Of a stretch of 64,000 nt of DNA, positions 11,622 to 23,239 are shown in pieces. The position numbers and the translations under genes were made by a program. The DNA comes from Cryptomeria japonica. Its lineage: Eukaryota > Streptophyta > Pinopsida > Cupressales > Cupressaceae. Every line of letters starts with the position of its first letter. Position 1 is the first letter of the stretch. The notes under the pieces are model-generated. The model did no database searches, had not been told where the DNA came from, and worked only from the letters and a program-made list of their open reading frames with translations. The stretch spans positions 233,856,396-233,920,395 of the forward strand of contig NC_081406.1 in assembly GCF_030272615.1 (NCBI RefSeq), in the 5' to 3' direction.

Positions 11622-14284
11622 ATGCAATTGTGAGATATGTGAGCATGGTACCTGGCTATAGAGTAACTCACACAAATAGATTAAACTTTGTTTCCAGCCT
11701 ATGTATTCATAGTGCATATGAGATAGTCAAGAAAAATGCTAGGATTGATATCTGTGAATGGCTTAAGGATTAACTTGATTGATAACCTGAAGAAGATTAA
11801 GGGTGACAAGATGGAGACATTGCATTTTGGAAACCTACTTGTGTGTTTGATGCTTTTCTTCACCAAAGAGATATCTGACATTGGTCATAAGGACTTTGGA
11901 TATGACATCTTGGTAGGGAAGCAAATCATGGAAGCTATCACCGGTATGGGCTCTAATAGTGACAATATTATAGTAGACTAGTTCAAAAACTTCCAAACTA
12001 AGATGAGAGCTAGAGAAATGTTACCACAAAGCATAGTAGATAAGTATGATAAGAAAATTTGCTTTGTAATCAAACAAGATGAAACATGGATGGAAGTTGT
12101 TACCCCTAGAACTATTGGATAACAGAAATGGGTTATGAAGTTGACCTGAGTATTCTTGAAGCATATGCAAAGACACTTCTTGATGCACCTAAAGAACTAT
12201 CTAAAGAAATTTTTGGTAATGCTGAGACCATTGAGAGTGTTGTTTCGATGCAGAAGCAGAGAAAAAGAAGAGAAAAATTTATCAAAGATGCACCCAAGAT
12301 GGCTAAGGAGGATAGGAAAAATGTAATGAACTTGAGTGGTATATCTACTAGTGAACTAGAGGGACTGAAACCAGAAGCTCATGTTTCACCGGTTGTCATT
12401 TCTTCAAATACAGACAGTGGAAAAGAAGCTGAGTTCAAAATAGTAGAGAGGAAGAAGAGAAAACCCTCACCGGTACCTTCTCCTTCACCTAAAAAGGCAA
12501 GGACATTAAGGAAAAAGCAACAAGTTGTAAGGGAGCCTAAGAAGAAGCTAACCCCCAAGAAGAAACAACAAACTAAGGCACCAAATACCCTTACACTAGA
12601 GAAACTGGTAAATGAGATAACACAAGCTAGTAATCTGTGCAATGTAAATAAATTATATCATTCATTCAAAGATTCTGACAAGGACACTATAGAGGCTAGT
12701 ATTATTTTGCATTTAGACATCTATAAGAAGGTTTTGATTGAAGTTGTAGATGATCTGCCAAATGACTTGTATTTAAGGTTAGAAGCTAAAAGAATGTCAG
12801 TAATGGAACTAGACAAAAATTTAAAGGTTGAAGAATTATTGGCAGTACATCCTGTAAATTCTAAAGAGGAAATTGATGAACTAATTTCTGAAGCAAATTG
12901 GTCAGTTTTTGTGAGTGGATACCGACACCTTAGCCTAATGGTTAGGAGAATGAAAGAGATTGCTGATGAAACTGCAAACAAATGGGACATATTTTTTGTT
13001 GAAAAAGAAAAGAAAGAGAAAAGGGAGAGACATAAAATGGACAAATCTTTTGCTAAGGTATACCAGAAGGACAAAGGGAAAAGCAAAACTGGTAGTATAC
13101 ATGTTATAAAGGTAACAGATAACATTCCTCCATCAACATAGGATACTCCACCATTAACTTCTGATGCACTGATACATACATACAATCAACCAGATAAGGC
13201 AACTGAAGATGTTACACATGATGACACTAACCCTGATTCAGAAATTATTTTCACCATGAATCTAGATACACAAGATATTAATATTGTTGTGGATAAAGAG
13301 ACTACTGAGGTTAAGGTAGATGATTTTAAGATCAGTGAGATCTCTGAGTCACCGAACCACACTATTAACTCTTAGAATACTGAGATACCGACACAAGATA
13401 AGCAACCAGAGACTGAGAAACTGATAGAGGATAAGGTAACTAACATTGAGAAACTGGAGATAGAGAAATCGATAGTTGAAGAAGTACTTACACAAATTGA
13501 AAAAACAAAAGAAGCAAAGGTAATAACACAGATAGAGAAACCAGTTGAAAATGTAAATAAAGAGGAGGCAATTGATGGAAATAAGGAATAAATAGAGAAG
13601 CTAATTGGGGAAGTATCTGTTGAAAGGAAATCTATTGCAAAACCATGCACATCTATTGAAGAATTTAGACCCACTAATGTAACAGATACTCTATTGGAAT
13701 CTATTAAGAGGATAATAGATTGCAGTGCCTTAGTATTTAAGGCTATTGATGACACATTACCTATCTTGAAGATGATTGCACCAACTTGTAAGATAGATCA
13801 CATTGAGGATTCACTATTACCAACACTTAACTCAATAATTTTGGAATATAAGGAGCTGTATACAGAAGTGTGCAAGCCTCACCACCTGACTGAAGATATT
13901 GATGAGGAAATTAAGAAGACACAGAAAGAGATAGATGACATTACAGATAATATGATAGGTTCTTCGAGACTTATCTTAGTTTTTGAATAGGAAATGGCAG
14001 TTTTTGAGAAGTTAGAAAAAATTGAGAAAGAGAAAGCAAGAATAAGGTTAAAGGCTCGGGAACTGAAAAGAAAACTTGGCCAAAGATTGGATAGTTTTAT
14101 CACTTAGCGGGCTGAGCTATCAAAGGCAACAATTCAAGGAGAACGGTCACTGGAGTAGCAGATGCACTATCTGACCGACATGATCCGGCAAACAAAAACC
14201 ATTTTTTCTGACAATAATAAATTCATGCAGAGCCTGAATCTAATTTTAGAAGACATTTTTCAACTTGTATAGAACCGGTTATAG
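11622..14284 (+). pseudogene. ORF2 fragment of element B (unrecognised large protein)
   Basis: Homologous to ORF2 of D and E from about codon 205 to the end. The reading starts mid-protein at the A junction. Two single-base frameshifts occur, one near 11770 and one near 12118. After that one frame runs 12128-14284 with stops near 13139, 13373, 13589, 13988, 14105, 14156 and 14270. Features shared with D and E: a Ser-Pro/Lys-rich basic linker (about 12467-12580), a conserved middle block (HLDIYKK, HPVNS, ISEANW), an acidic repeat-like region, and a C-terminal coiled coil. I do not recognise the family; the linker resembles a nuclear localisation region, which is inference. Confidence 0.75.
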
Positions 14285-14500
14285 GCTATGAGGTAGCATT
14301 TTTGTATTCTTTGATTATTTTTGACATCCTTTGCCATTGATGTCAAAGGGGGAGTAGTATGGAGAAAAATAATGCATAGAGGAGATCACTTGCTCAGGGG
14401 GAGCACACTCTTTTTGGGATCAGATTTTGGACTTCATTTTTGGATAACAGTTTTGGATTTTTCTTCTTTGAGTGTTGCCATCAATGCTAAAGGGGGGGAT
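14285..14500 (+). promoter_or_regulatory. 3' UTR and polypurine tracts of element B
   Basis: Three purine-rich tracts occur: AAAGGGGGAG at 14345-14354, CTCAGGGGGAGCACAC near 14394, and the LTR-proximal TAAAGGGGGGGAT ending at 14500. The first and last follow matching CATTGATGTC / CATCAATGCT words. The same three-tract layout recurs in D and E. Confidence 0.75.
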
Positions 14501-15307
14501 TGTTGCCATTCTACACTCTATGAGAATATGGTTGATGTTGTCAATGATGGCAACCAACTGGTAATAAGTTTCTACATAGGCACCGACATCACAGACATCA
14601 TCATCAGCAGGCACCAGCATCGGCAAGCACATTCACCGACATCCAGATTACATCGGCAATGAAGTATACTGGCTCTCAAGCCGACATGAGACAAAGTTTT
14701 GTTTACATGAATTGTATTGTAAATGTAATTATTTATTTGTAAGCCGACATGATGTATTGTAAAGACTCATTTATGTATGAGATCTTATAGATCATTTTGT
14801 ATGGAAAAATTAAGAAGGATAGGTTATTATTATTGGTATATGTAAAGACAGTGAAAGGTTTTTGGTTGAGGCATCTTACTGAGCTTAAACCAATATTGAA
14901 CCAAGCATTAGAGATTCTATCTTGAGCAGTACATTGTATTGGATTTAATTATCCATTTTGTAGTCAGTGAGACTCTTCTATTGAATAGTGAGCTCTAGGT
15001 TGTTGGCCTTCCTGCATGTGCAGGCCCTTGTTGTAAGTAATATTTATTCATATTGGCTAGTGAGTAAATATTGTGGTTCACAAATCCCACTGAGGTTTTT
15101 CCCACACTGGGTTTCCTTGCCAAAATATTTTGTGTTATGGTGTGCATTTATGTTGTCTTTGTTATCTCTATTTACTACATTGTTTCTTGTTTACCAGTAC
15201 ATTAATTTAAGTTACAAAGTTGTAAATAAGTTCAAATATTCCATTAACCGATTAGACACTGATTCACCCCCCTCTCAGTGTCTTTGGGATTATCATTGCA
15301 TCTAACA
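14501..15307 (+). repeat. 3' LTR of element B
   Basis: Begins TGTTGCCATTCTACACTC after the polypurine tract and ends CATCTAACA; 807 bp. It contains four RCCGAC words (14582, 14635, 14680, 14743) ahead of a weak TATA region. The pyrimidine run with CTCTCAG near the 3' end is shared with the LTRs of A, D and E. Confidence 0.85.
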
Positions 15308-16540
15308 GTGTTGCCATCAATGCCAAAGGTGGAAATTGTTGGCCATTTGGAGGAATTGATTATGTGTTGCATTGATGTCAACACTACTTGTTTTGGCTGC
15401 TTTATAGCTATCCTTCTAGTCCCGATAAGATGTTTGGTTTCTGGTTGGATTAGATCATGATGATCCAGTATGCTCTGATATGTTTGGGTTATGGAATTTG
15501 CTTAGTCATGCTACTTAGATTCATGTTCAATCATTTGGTTTTTGATCTGGTGATCGGATGCTATCTTGTATGCTGGCAATCTTGGTTTGTTGTTCTAGTG
15601 TTGGTTTCACCGACTTTTCTTTGATGAACATCTTTGATGTTATGCATAAAATGTGCTGGTGTGGCTTCTGGTGGAGATTCAGGATGTTGGTGGTGATCAT
15701 GTTTGAGACTTGGTTGATTGGGATCATTGCTTTAGTATGTGTGGACCTAAATTGGGTCCCAGTTTATCTAGGTTATGGATTGGCTTAATGTAATGTGTGG
15801 ATTGGACTTCTCGATGTATTTCTGGGATGTCTTATGGGTTGGATATTATTTGTTTGGTCTCTGGCCGACATGTTTTGTAATTATGTAGTCATTTTATTGT
15901 CTGGTGGTTGACCTTATTGTTTATGGTCTAGTGTTTGTATACATATGATGTAAGATCTCATTGTAGATCATATAGGAATGAGGAATAGGATCGAATAATG
16001 TAATAATCATTTAGGAAAAGGATTTGGTTGATCATTGGTGATAGAGTTGGTTTTATGTAAGAGGATTTAGTCCTCTGGTAAATTTACCTTTACTAAAACT
16101 ATACTCAGGCATAGGAGATGCTATCATTACAGTTCATTCCTTCTTCCAAATTGTAGTTTGGATTTCTATGTAGTTAGTGAGACTTCATTTGTGATGAACA
16201 GTGTTCTCTAGGTTTTTAGCAACCTTGCAAGTGTAGGCCCTTCATTTGTAATCACATACTTACTGCAAAATTATTATCTGACTGTGAGTAGGCTTTCCAT
16301 CATCATTTTTCCCTTTACCAGGTTTTCCACGTACAAATCTTGGTGTCATGTGGATAGTATTTATTTTCTAATCATTTCTTATGCTTAGTTGGGTTATCTT
16401 CTATTTCGGTAATTATTTCATGAATTCTGGTATTGATCTTTTGGGTTTTGGTATTAAAGTTTTTATTGCTTAAGGTTCTAGTCATCTGATGACAATTGTT
16501 TCACCCCCCACCCTCTTAGTTGTCTTCTGATTATTTGAAC
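15308..16540 (+). repeat. Copia element C: polypurine remnant and 3' LTR
   Basis: Bases 15308-15336 read GTTGCCATCAATGCC then AAAGGTGGAAAT, a decayed polypurine tract. The LTR then begins TGTTGGCCATTTGG at 15337. It aligns with G's 5' LTR (38567-39753) through TTTGGAGGAATTGATTATG and to the CACCCCCC run near 16500. The 3' boundary is approximate. The rest of C would lie left of the B-A-Z nest, outside the window. No gene in this interval. Confidence 0.75.
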
Positions 16541-16616
16541 TGTCTAAGAGAGCATTATGGAGTGGATATTAGTACTTACTCATGGGACATGAGTTCTTTT
16601 CTAGGGGGGTTGTATG
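16541..16616. other. Surviving older DNA between C and D
   Basis: Seventy-six bases not assigned to any element. The last five, GTATG, nearly match GTATC after D (23240-23244) and are D's likely target duplication. It is plausibly continuous with the segment starting at 23240. Confidence 0.5.
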
Positions 16617-17405
16617 TGTTGGCAAATGCACACTCCAATGAGAAATTGTAGTTGATTGAAAGTATTGCCATTGATGGAAACCTTACAATCATGTGATACC
16701 GGTAGGCAAACACAGGCACCGACACTGACAGACTCTGCACTAGCATACAGATTACCGACACCGAAAAAGAAGATTATCGACATCTTGGCTGACAACAATT
16801 TAGTATAAATGTATTTTGTAATTAATTGTAAAATCTTTTGTAAGCCGACATGGTGGATTGTAATATGACTCATATATGTATGAGATAATTGTAGATCATT
16901 TATGAAGCGATAGATGTAAGGAATATAGCAGACCTAATGTGCAAATTATTAGGTTAAGGGTTTATGTATATTGTAGAGCTTAAACTAGTACAGAATCTGG
17001 CATAGCAGATGTTGATCTAAAGCAGTACAAGACATTGGATTAGTATAATCCATTTTTGTAAGTCAGTGTGACTTCTTTTGTAATTGAGCAGTGAGCTCTA
17101 GGCACTTAGCCTTCCTGCATGTGCAGGCCCCTATTGTAAGCAGTAGTATTCTCTTATTGGCCAGTAAGTGAATATTGTGGGTCACAAATCCCACCGAGGT
17201 TTTTCCCACATCGGGTTTCCTCGTTAAAATATTGTGTTATGGTGTGCTTTTCATGTTGTGGTTGTTATTCTTATTTACTGCATTATTTCTAGTTTACCGG
17301 TACACAGTTTTAATATGTTTTTCATGTTATAAGTTAATAAAACTATTACACCAGTCAGATACTGATTCTCCCCCCCCCCCGCTCTTAGTATCTTTGGGAA
17401 TCCTA
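16617..17405 (+). repeat. 5' LTR of element D
   Basis: Begins TGTTGGCAAATGCACACTCC. Ends at GGGAATCCTA (17405), where the terminal ACA and the whole primer site are missing compared with E. It is about 100 bp longer than D's 3' LTR, which has two internal deletions. Confidence 0.88.
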
Positions 17406-17458
17406 TCCTCTATTTTCAAAAGCCTAACAGCTTGAGGAAGATCTTGACACCGGTAGAG

Positions 17459-18571
17459 ATGGAAAATTTGAGAAAATAATTGGAAACAACTCTTTTAGAG
17501 TATGATGCAGAAAAAGTAAAGAATATCAAACTTGAGGATGATCTGAAGGCTGCTCAGAATATTATTCGAGGACTTCAAGAAAATTACACTATAGCAAGGA
17601 ATAAAAGAAGAGAACTTTGTGAGAAGATGCAGAATGAGGAAGATGAAAAGCAAACTCTTAATGATCTGGTGAACCAACTGAGACAAGATAACTATACAAT
17701 GAAGAATGAGATGCAAGATATGACTATGAGATTTTGTAAAGAAATTGAAGATAGAAAGAAGAATGAAAATGATTTGACTAGAAGACTAAATGATGTTGGA
17801 AATGAAAACACAAGACTCAGTCATGAAAATGATATGTTGAAGACAGACTTGATGCATACACAAAATGACAGAACTGAACTCATAAGACAAAAAGGAATCT
17901 TGGAGAGTGAACTGACTGCTGCAAATCAACACAAGGAGAAATTCAAGAAAATTTCAGAAGAACTTGTTGACATGCTGAAGAATCAGAAACCTAATGGTGA
18001 TACAAATGGCCTTGGCTTTGAAACTAGTGAAAGCTCTGATACTGCAAACAATCATGATCATAGAAAACCGGTAAGACAACCTAATGTTTACAAATCCAAT
18101 GGGAAGTGTTTTAACTATAACAAGTATGGTCATAGACAAAATTAGTGTAGATCTATAAATTATCATAACACTAATACACCCACCGGTTAATGTTCTAAAT
18201 GCAACAAAGCTAGTCATATTTCAGAAAATTGCAGAATGAATGTAAGATGTTATGTTTGTGGAAGATTTGGACACCTATCTAATCAATGCAGAACACATAC
18301 CAGCATAGAATATGGGAAAGCTATTCAGAAAAACAATGTGACTTGTTATGCTTGTAACAAAATTGGATGTATTGCAAAATTTTGTAGAAGTAAGGCATCA
18401 CCGGCAAATAACAAAGGTCTTAGTTTGAAGGGTAAAGAAAAGGTTGAATAGGTAAAGCAAGAATTCTCAAAACAATGGATTAGAAAGTCAGATCAAAATG
18501 TTGATGGGAATACTCCTCCACTGGTAGAACAAAGTATCACTCCACCAGTAGGAAACTCTTCATCCAATTGA
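17459..18571 (+). pseudogene. ORF1 of element D: coiled-coil protein with four zinc knuckles
   Basis: ATG at 17459; one frame to TGA 18569-18571 (370 codons) with stops at TAA 17477, TAG 18143, TAA 18188 and TAG 18449. Residues 1 to about 190 are heptad-rich and charged, a long coiled coil (NIKLEDDL, RRELCEKM, RRLNDVGNENTRL). Four CCHC-type knuckles follow. Knuckle 1 has lost a Cys (CFNYNKYGH) and contains a stop, knuckle 3 is intact (CYVCGRFGHLSNQC), and knuckle 4 has His changed to Cys (CYACNKIGCIAKFC). Zinc knuckles bind nucleic acid in Gag proteins, but the usual copia capsid region is absent. It is best called Gag-like. E carries the better copy. Confidence 0.85.
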
Positions 18572-18724
18572 AGAAAATCCTTTGGGGGTGTAGCACCAAA
18601 CTAGAAAATATGCTATTATACCCTCGGTTGATGGTGAGAAGTTGAATTACTTCTTTACTGGTAGATGAGTTAAGTTGTGACTTAACCGGCAAGCATTAAA
18701 TGTGGTAGTTGGAGAAAAGAACAT

Positions 18725-18730
18725 TATAAA
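18725..18730 (+). promoter_or_regulatory. Putative internal TATA box before ORF2 (element D)
   Basis: TATAAA, 145 bases upstream of the ORF2 ATG, within the 303-base gap between ORF1 and ORF2. Flanking words AATGTGGTAG upstream and TTTTGGCTC downstream are also present around the matching TATAAA in E (26385-26390). Conservation in a non-coding gap suggests a promoter for ORF2. Confidence 0.5.
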
Positions 18731-18874
18731 GCAACTGTTTTGGCTCCTTTTTCATTCACTGAGCATTCAAATCTTCGAGAGCTCAAAAATTCCTGAGCGA
18801 AGGCATTCTTAGCAAAGAAGAGAAGTAGTTCATCCAAGCAATCATCCCTAAGGTGGATTGAGGTATTTATAAAT

Positions 18875-21800
18875 ATGGCATCCTCCTCTGTTCCTAAATT
18901 TATAGCAAACTCTACTGTAATTGAGGTTATCAAGGGCCCTAGACCCATTTTCAAGCTTGTTCCCGAAATAGCTAAGAAAGATGATAACATAGGTGCATTC
19001 TCTCAAATTCCTAAAGGAGTAGTATATGCTGAAGATCCTAGAATATACATACACTTTCATATAGAGGAATTAGGAGATGATGAAATCAAGAAAATGTATA
19101 GCACTGTGATTTGTGATGAAAATGGCAATGTCAAGATGGAACACAAGGTAGTAGAAACCCTAGGTTTTCTGGATATTCTTACTATTCCTGATTTTCCTAA
19201 AGATGTGATAAGAATAGTCCTAAGTAGAGTCCATGGTGAATTCTTCTAGTTAGATTCAATTCATAAAATCACAAAAGAAGTCATTAAAGCAGTAACAGGG
19301 TTACCTTCCACTGGTAGCAGACCTGGCAAAACTAAAAGGGTCTCAAATGACACAGTGATAGATCTAACCGGTGCAACATCTGACAAAAGGTCTCTAAGGG
19401 TAAATGATGTAAAGGACATCAATGTCAGATTTATCAATATGATCTTAGGCTACAAAGCTACACATGCAAATAGGTTGAACTTAGTTTCTAGCTTATGTAT
19501 CAAAAGTGCATATGACATGGTAAATGATAATGCTAGAATAGATGTGTGCAAATGGCTCAAAGATAAATTGATAGATAATCTAAAGAAGATTAAAAGAGAT
19601 AAGAAAGGAACCTTTAGATTTGGAAATTTTCTTGTTTGTTTAATGTTGTATATTACTAAACAAGTACCCGGTATTGGTAGAAGAGATTTTGGCTTTGATA
19701 TACTAGTAGGAAAGCAACTATTAGATCTATTAAACAACATGGGAGAAAACAGAGAGAAAAACATAAACGAACATTTTCAAGCATTAAAGGATCGAATGAA
19801 AACAAGAATAAGACTGTCACAGGAAATTAGAGATAAATATCAAAAGGAAATATGTTTTGTAATCAAGAAAGATGAAATTTGGATGGAGGCAGTTGTCCCT
19901 AGAACTATCTGGTTAATTGAAATGGGCTATGAAACAAATGATAATATCATAGAAACTTATGCAAAAGCCCTCCTTGGAGCACCAAATGAACCCACTGAGA
20001 AAGTCTTTGGAAATGCAGAAATAATTGAAAGTGGAATTCAGTCAAGAAAAAGGGCTAAGAAGGTTGAAGAAATAGTAAGGAAAGGAACTTGACAGGCAAA
20101 GGCAATTAAGGAAGATGTTTTGAAACAAACTGGTATAAAAGAAAGTGAGTTGGAAGCACTTCAACCGGAAGCTCATCTTTCATCGATTGCAACTTCCTCT
20201 AAGAGTGATATGCCAGTGGTATTCAAAAGGGTAGAAAGGAAAATAAAACCCTCACCGGTACCCTCACCCACTCATAGAAAAACAAGACAAAAGCAATAGG
20301 CAGTGAGGCCTCCAGTAAAGAAGTTAACTCCTAAGAAGAAGAAGGTAAAACAAGATATTGCTCCACTGGATAAACTCTTAAGTGAAATAACTGAAGATGG
20401 AATGTTGAAAAACATTAGCAAACTATACAACACACTATCTGCTGATGACAAAGAAAGCATAAAGAATAGTGTAATTTTACACTTGGACATCTACAAGAAA
20501 TTATTGATGGAAATTGTTGATGAAATACCAAACGATTTGTATAGAAGATTAGAAGCCAGAAGGGTAGCCATTGTTGAGCTAGACAAGAAAATAAAAATTG
20601 AAAAATTACTTGTAGTGCATCCAGTTAACTCACCTGATGAAATAGACAAATTAATTAGTGAAGCTAACTGGACAGTATTTTCAACCGCTCACCAGCATGT
20701 AACACTAATGGCAGGTAGAGTAAATGAAGTCTCTGAGGAAACAACAAATGCATGGGACATGCTCTTTGTAGAAAAAGAGAAACAGGAAGAGTTACTAAGA
20801 CCCAAGACTATCAGAGTATACCAAAAGGACAGGGATAAGGGAAAAGGTAAGGTAGGTGGACCTCCAAGCCTTAAAATAACTGATAATGTGCTCCCACCTC
20901 TTACTGATACTCCACCGACACATACTACAAATAGTCAACTGACCATTGAGAGTATGGAGAATCCTCTAGAGGATACTAATCCTGAGTCTGAAATTTTGTA
21001 CACTCTAAATATAGACACACAGGAAGTAAATGTTGTGGTTGACAGAGAAACCACTGAGGATAAGAAGGAAGAAGTGACTACTGAGTCACCCACTGTAGAT
21101 GTTGAGGTTGAGGTTAATAACACTGTAAAAATGAGCATAGATAAACCTACTCTAACAGAGCAACCAGTAGAGGACACCACTGGTAAAACATTAGAAGAAC
21201 TGGATAAAATTTTAAAACAATTAGGAGAACCAGAAATGGATAGTGCAGAGGTACAAACTAAGAAACTGAAAGTGCATACAGAGACATAGATTGAGAAACC
21301 AGTAGTTGAGAGCTCAAAGAAACCCTCTAAGACACAGATGGAGAAACCGGAACAAAAATAGGTTGAGACACAAGTTTAGACAGAGACAGTGCCATCGGCT
21401 AAAAGTGAAAGGCCTAAACCTTTGCTAGTAGAAATGCACACATAGACTGACCTACAAGAGGTTGAATCAAGCAAGGTAATTACTACAATCGGCAGCATGG
21501 ATATTGTGAAAATAGTTGGACAAACATCTGGTACTTCAATAGCAAAATTCTGACCTACAAATGTAACAGAGGTCTTATTGGATTCAATAAAGAATATCAC
21601 AGAGTGCAATGTACAAGCCTATAAGGCTATAGATGATACAATCCCTATTTTTAAATTGATAGCACCTAAATGCATTATGGATAATAAGGATTGTTTAGGT
21701 CAACTAGACACATTGTCTAAGTTCATCACCGACAACATTTTGAGAGTTGATCAAATAAATGAGGACACATTTAAGGAGAAACTGATTAAAGAAAAAGAGA

Positions 21801-22360
21801 AATTCTTTGAGGAAATTGTGAAGAAAAACAAGGAGAAAATGGACACCCTATTACTAGATCTAGGGAAAACAATTTTGGATTTTAAGAAATTGTATAGAGA
21901 TACTTGTAAAATAAATATTCTGACAGAAGACCTAGATGAGGAAATCACCAAAGCACAAGATGAGATTAACAATATTGCTGACAATCTGATAGGCACATCT
22001 GATTCATTTTTGGAGATAGAAAAGAAAATTGCAGATCTAGAAGAGAAAATTGAGAAGTTAGAGAAAGACAAAAAGAAATTTAAGGATAAGGCAAAGAGCT
22101 TGAAATGTAAACTTGGTTCAAAACTAGACTACCTCACTTCTTTGAGAAAAGAAATTTTTGAGGCTCTGGTTCTCGAACTTAAGACACCGGAAGAGAAAAT
22201 GCACATATTCACTGGTACAGTTCAGAGAACACAAGAGGCATTATAGGAAAGAAAAAGATTCAGCGATAGTTTAAATATGGTTTTGGCAGATATATTCTAG
22301 ATTTTAACCCAACGGTTACAAAAATCTAGGCAGGAACCATACTCCACTAACAGTGAATGA
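18875..22360 (+). pseudogene. ORF2 of element D: unrecognised protein of about 1,160 residues
   Basis: ATG 18875 (MASSSVPKFIANS) aligns with the ORF2 start of E (MASTSALEYIANP). One frame to TGA 22358-22360 with ten stops (19247, 20090, 20297, 21287, 21359, 21377, 21443, 21551, 22244, 22298) and no frameshift. Block 1 (codons 1-124) ends at a TAG that E shares. Block 2 (to about codon 420) contains KAVTGL, VRFINMILGYKATHAN and GNFLVCLML. A Pro-Ser-Lys linker follows (near 20250-20350). Block 3 has HLDIYKKLLMEIVDE and HPVNS. A Thr/Glu-rich acidic region then leads to a C-terminal coiled coil (about 21780-22190). No catalytic motif, signal peptide or membrane segment is evident. Function unknown. 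Confidence 0.8.
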
Positions 22361-22553
22361 CAACCTTTGTCATTGATGTCAAAGGGGGAGTAGTATGATG
22401 AGAAAAATGATCTGAATAGGACATCATCAACTCAAGGGGAGCATAGAGTTTTGGTAAGACAATTTTGGCAAGACAATTTTGGCAAACCATTGTTGGATAT
22501 ATTCTTTTTGGATTTTTCTCATGAGTGTTGTCATCAATGCCAAAGGAGGAGAT
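22361..22553 (+). promoter_or_regulatory. 3' UTR and polypurine tracts of element D
   Basis: AAAGGGGGAG at 22381-22390 follows CATTGATGTC. An AAGGGGAGC tract lies near 22434. AAAGGAGGAGAT at 22542-22553 touches the 3' LTR. Confidence 0.78.
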
Positions 22554-23239
22554 TGTTGGAAAATGCACACTCCAATGAGAAATTGTAGGTGATTTAAGGT
22601 ATTGTCATTGATGGCAACCTTACAATCATGTGATACCAGTAGGCAGACACAGGCACCGGCACCGGTATCTTGGCCGACAACAATTTTGTATAAATGTAAT
22701 ATGACTCATATATGTATGAGATCATTGTAGATCATTTATAAAGCGATAGATGTAAGGAATATAGTAGACCTAATGTGTGAATTATTAGGTTAAGGGTTTA
22801 TGTATATTGCAGAGCTTAAACCAGTACTGAATTTGGCATAGCAGATGCTGATCTAAAGTAGTACAAGACATTGGATTAGTATAATCCATTTTTGTAAGTC
22901 AATGTGACTTCTTTTGTAATTGAGCAGTGAGCTCTAGGCACTTGGCCTTCCTACATGTGTAGGCCCCAATTGTAAGTAGTAATATTCTCTTATTGTCCAT
23001 TAAGTGAATATTGTGGGTCACAAATCCCACCGAGGTTTTTCCTACAACGGGTTTCCTCATTAAAATATTGTGTTATGGTGTGCTTTTCATGTTGTGGTTG
23101 TTATTCTTATTTACTGCATTATTTTTGGTTTACCAGTACACAATTTTAATATGCTTTTCATGTTATAAGTTAAGAAAACTCTTGCACTGGTCAGATACTG
23201 ATTCACCCCCCCCTCTCAGTATCTTTGGGAATCTTAACA
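22554..23239 (+). repeat. 3' LTR of element D
   Basis: TGTTGGAAAATGCACACTCC to ATCTTAACA; 686 bp. Compared with the 5' LTR, two internal blocks are missing in the U3 part (around 22666 and 22697), removing several RCCGAC words. Confidence 0.88.

Larger units (their letters stand above)
11622..15307 (+). mobile_element. Pol-less LTR element B (3' portion)
   Basis: The 5' LTR, ORF1 and start of ORF2 are not present in the window, because A (and Z within A) interrupts B here. What remains is most of ORF2, the 3' UTR with doubled polypurine tract, and the 3' LTR. B is a diverged member of the family of D and E: the ORF2 proteins align from end to end, but the LTR is only loosely similar. B sits about 30 bases upstream of C's LTR, inside C's polypurine module. 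Confidence 0.8.
16617..23239 (+). mobile_element. Pol-less LTR element D
   Basis: Complete from LTR to LTR (about 6.6 kb) with flanking GTATG/GTATC, a 4-of-5 target duplication. Order: 5' LTR, ORF1, TATA-bearing spacer, ORF2, polypurine tracts, 3' LTR. No protease, integrase, reverse transcriptase or RNase H motif is found in the interior. The primer-binding site is missing, removed by a deletion of about 21 bases at the LTR junction. D is a close relative of E. Confidence 0.88.

Noticed and set aside
12379-13185. Minus-strand frames opposite element B's ORF2
   Set aside because: Shadows of an AT-rich coding frame whose plus-strand protein aligns with D and E.
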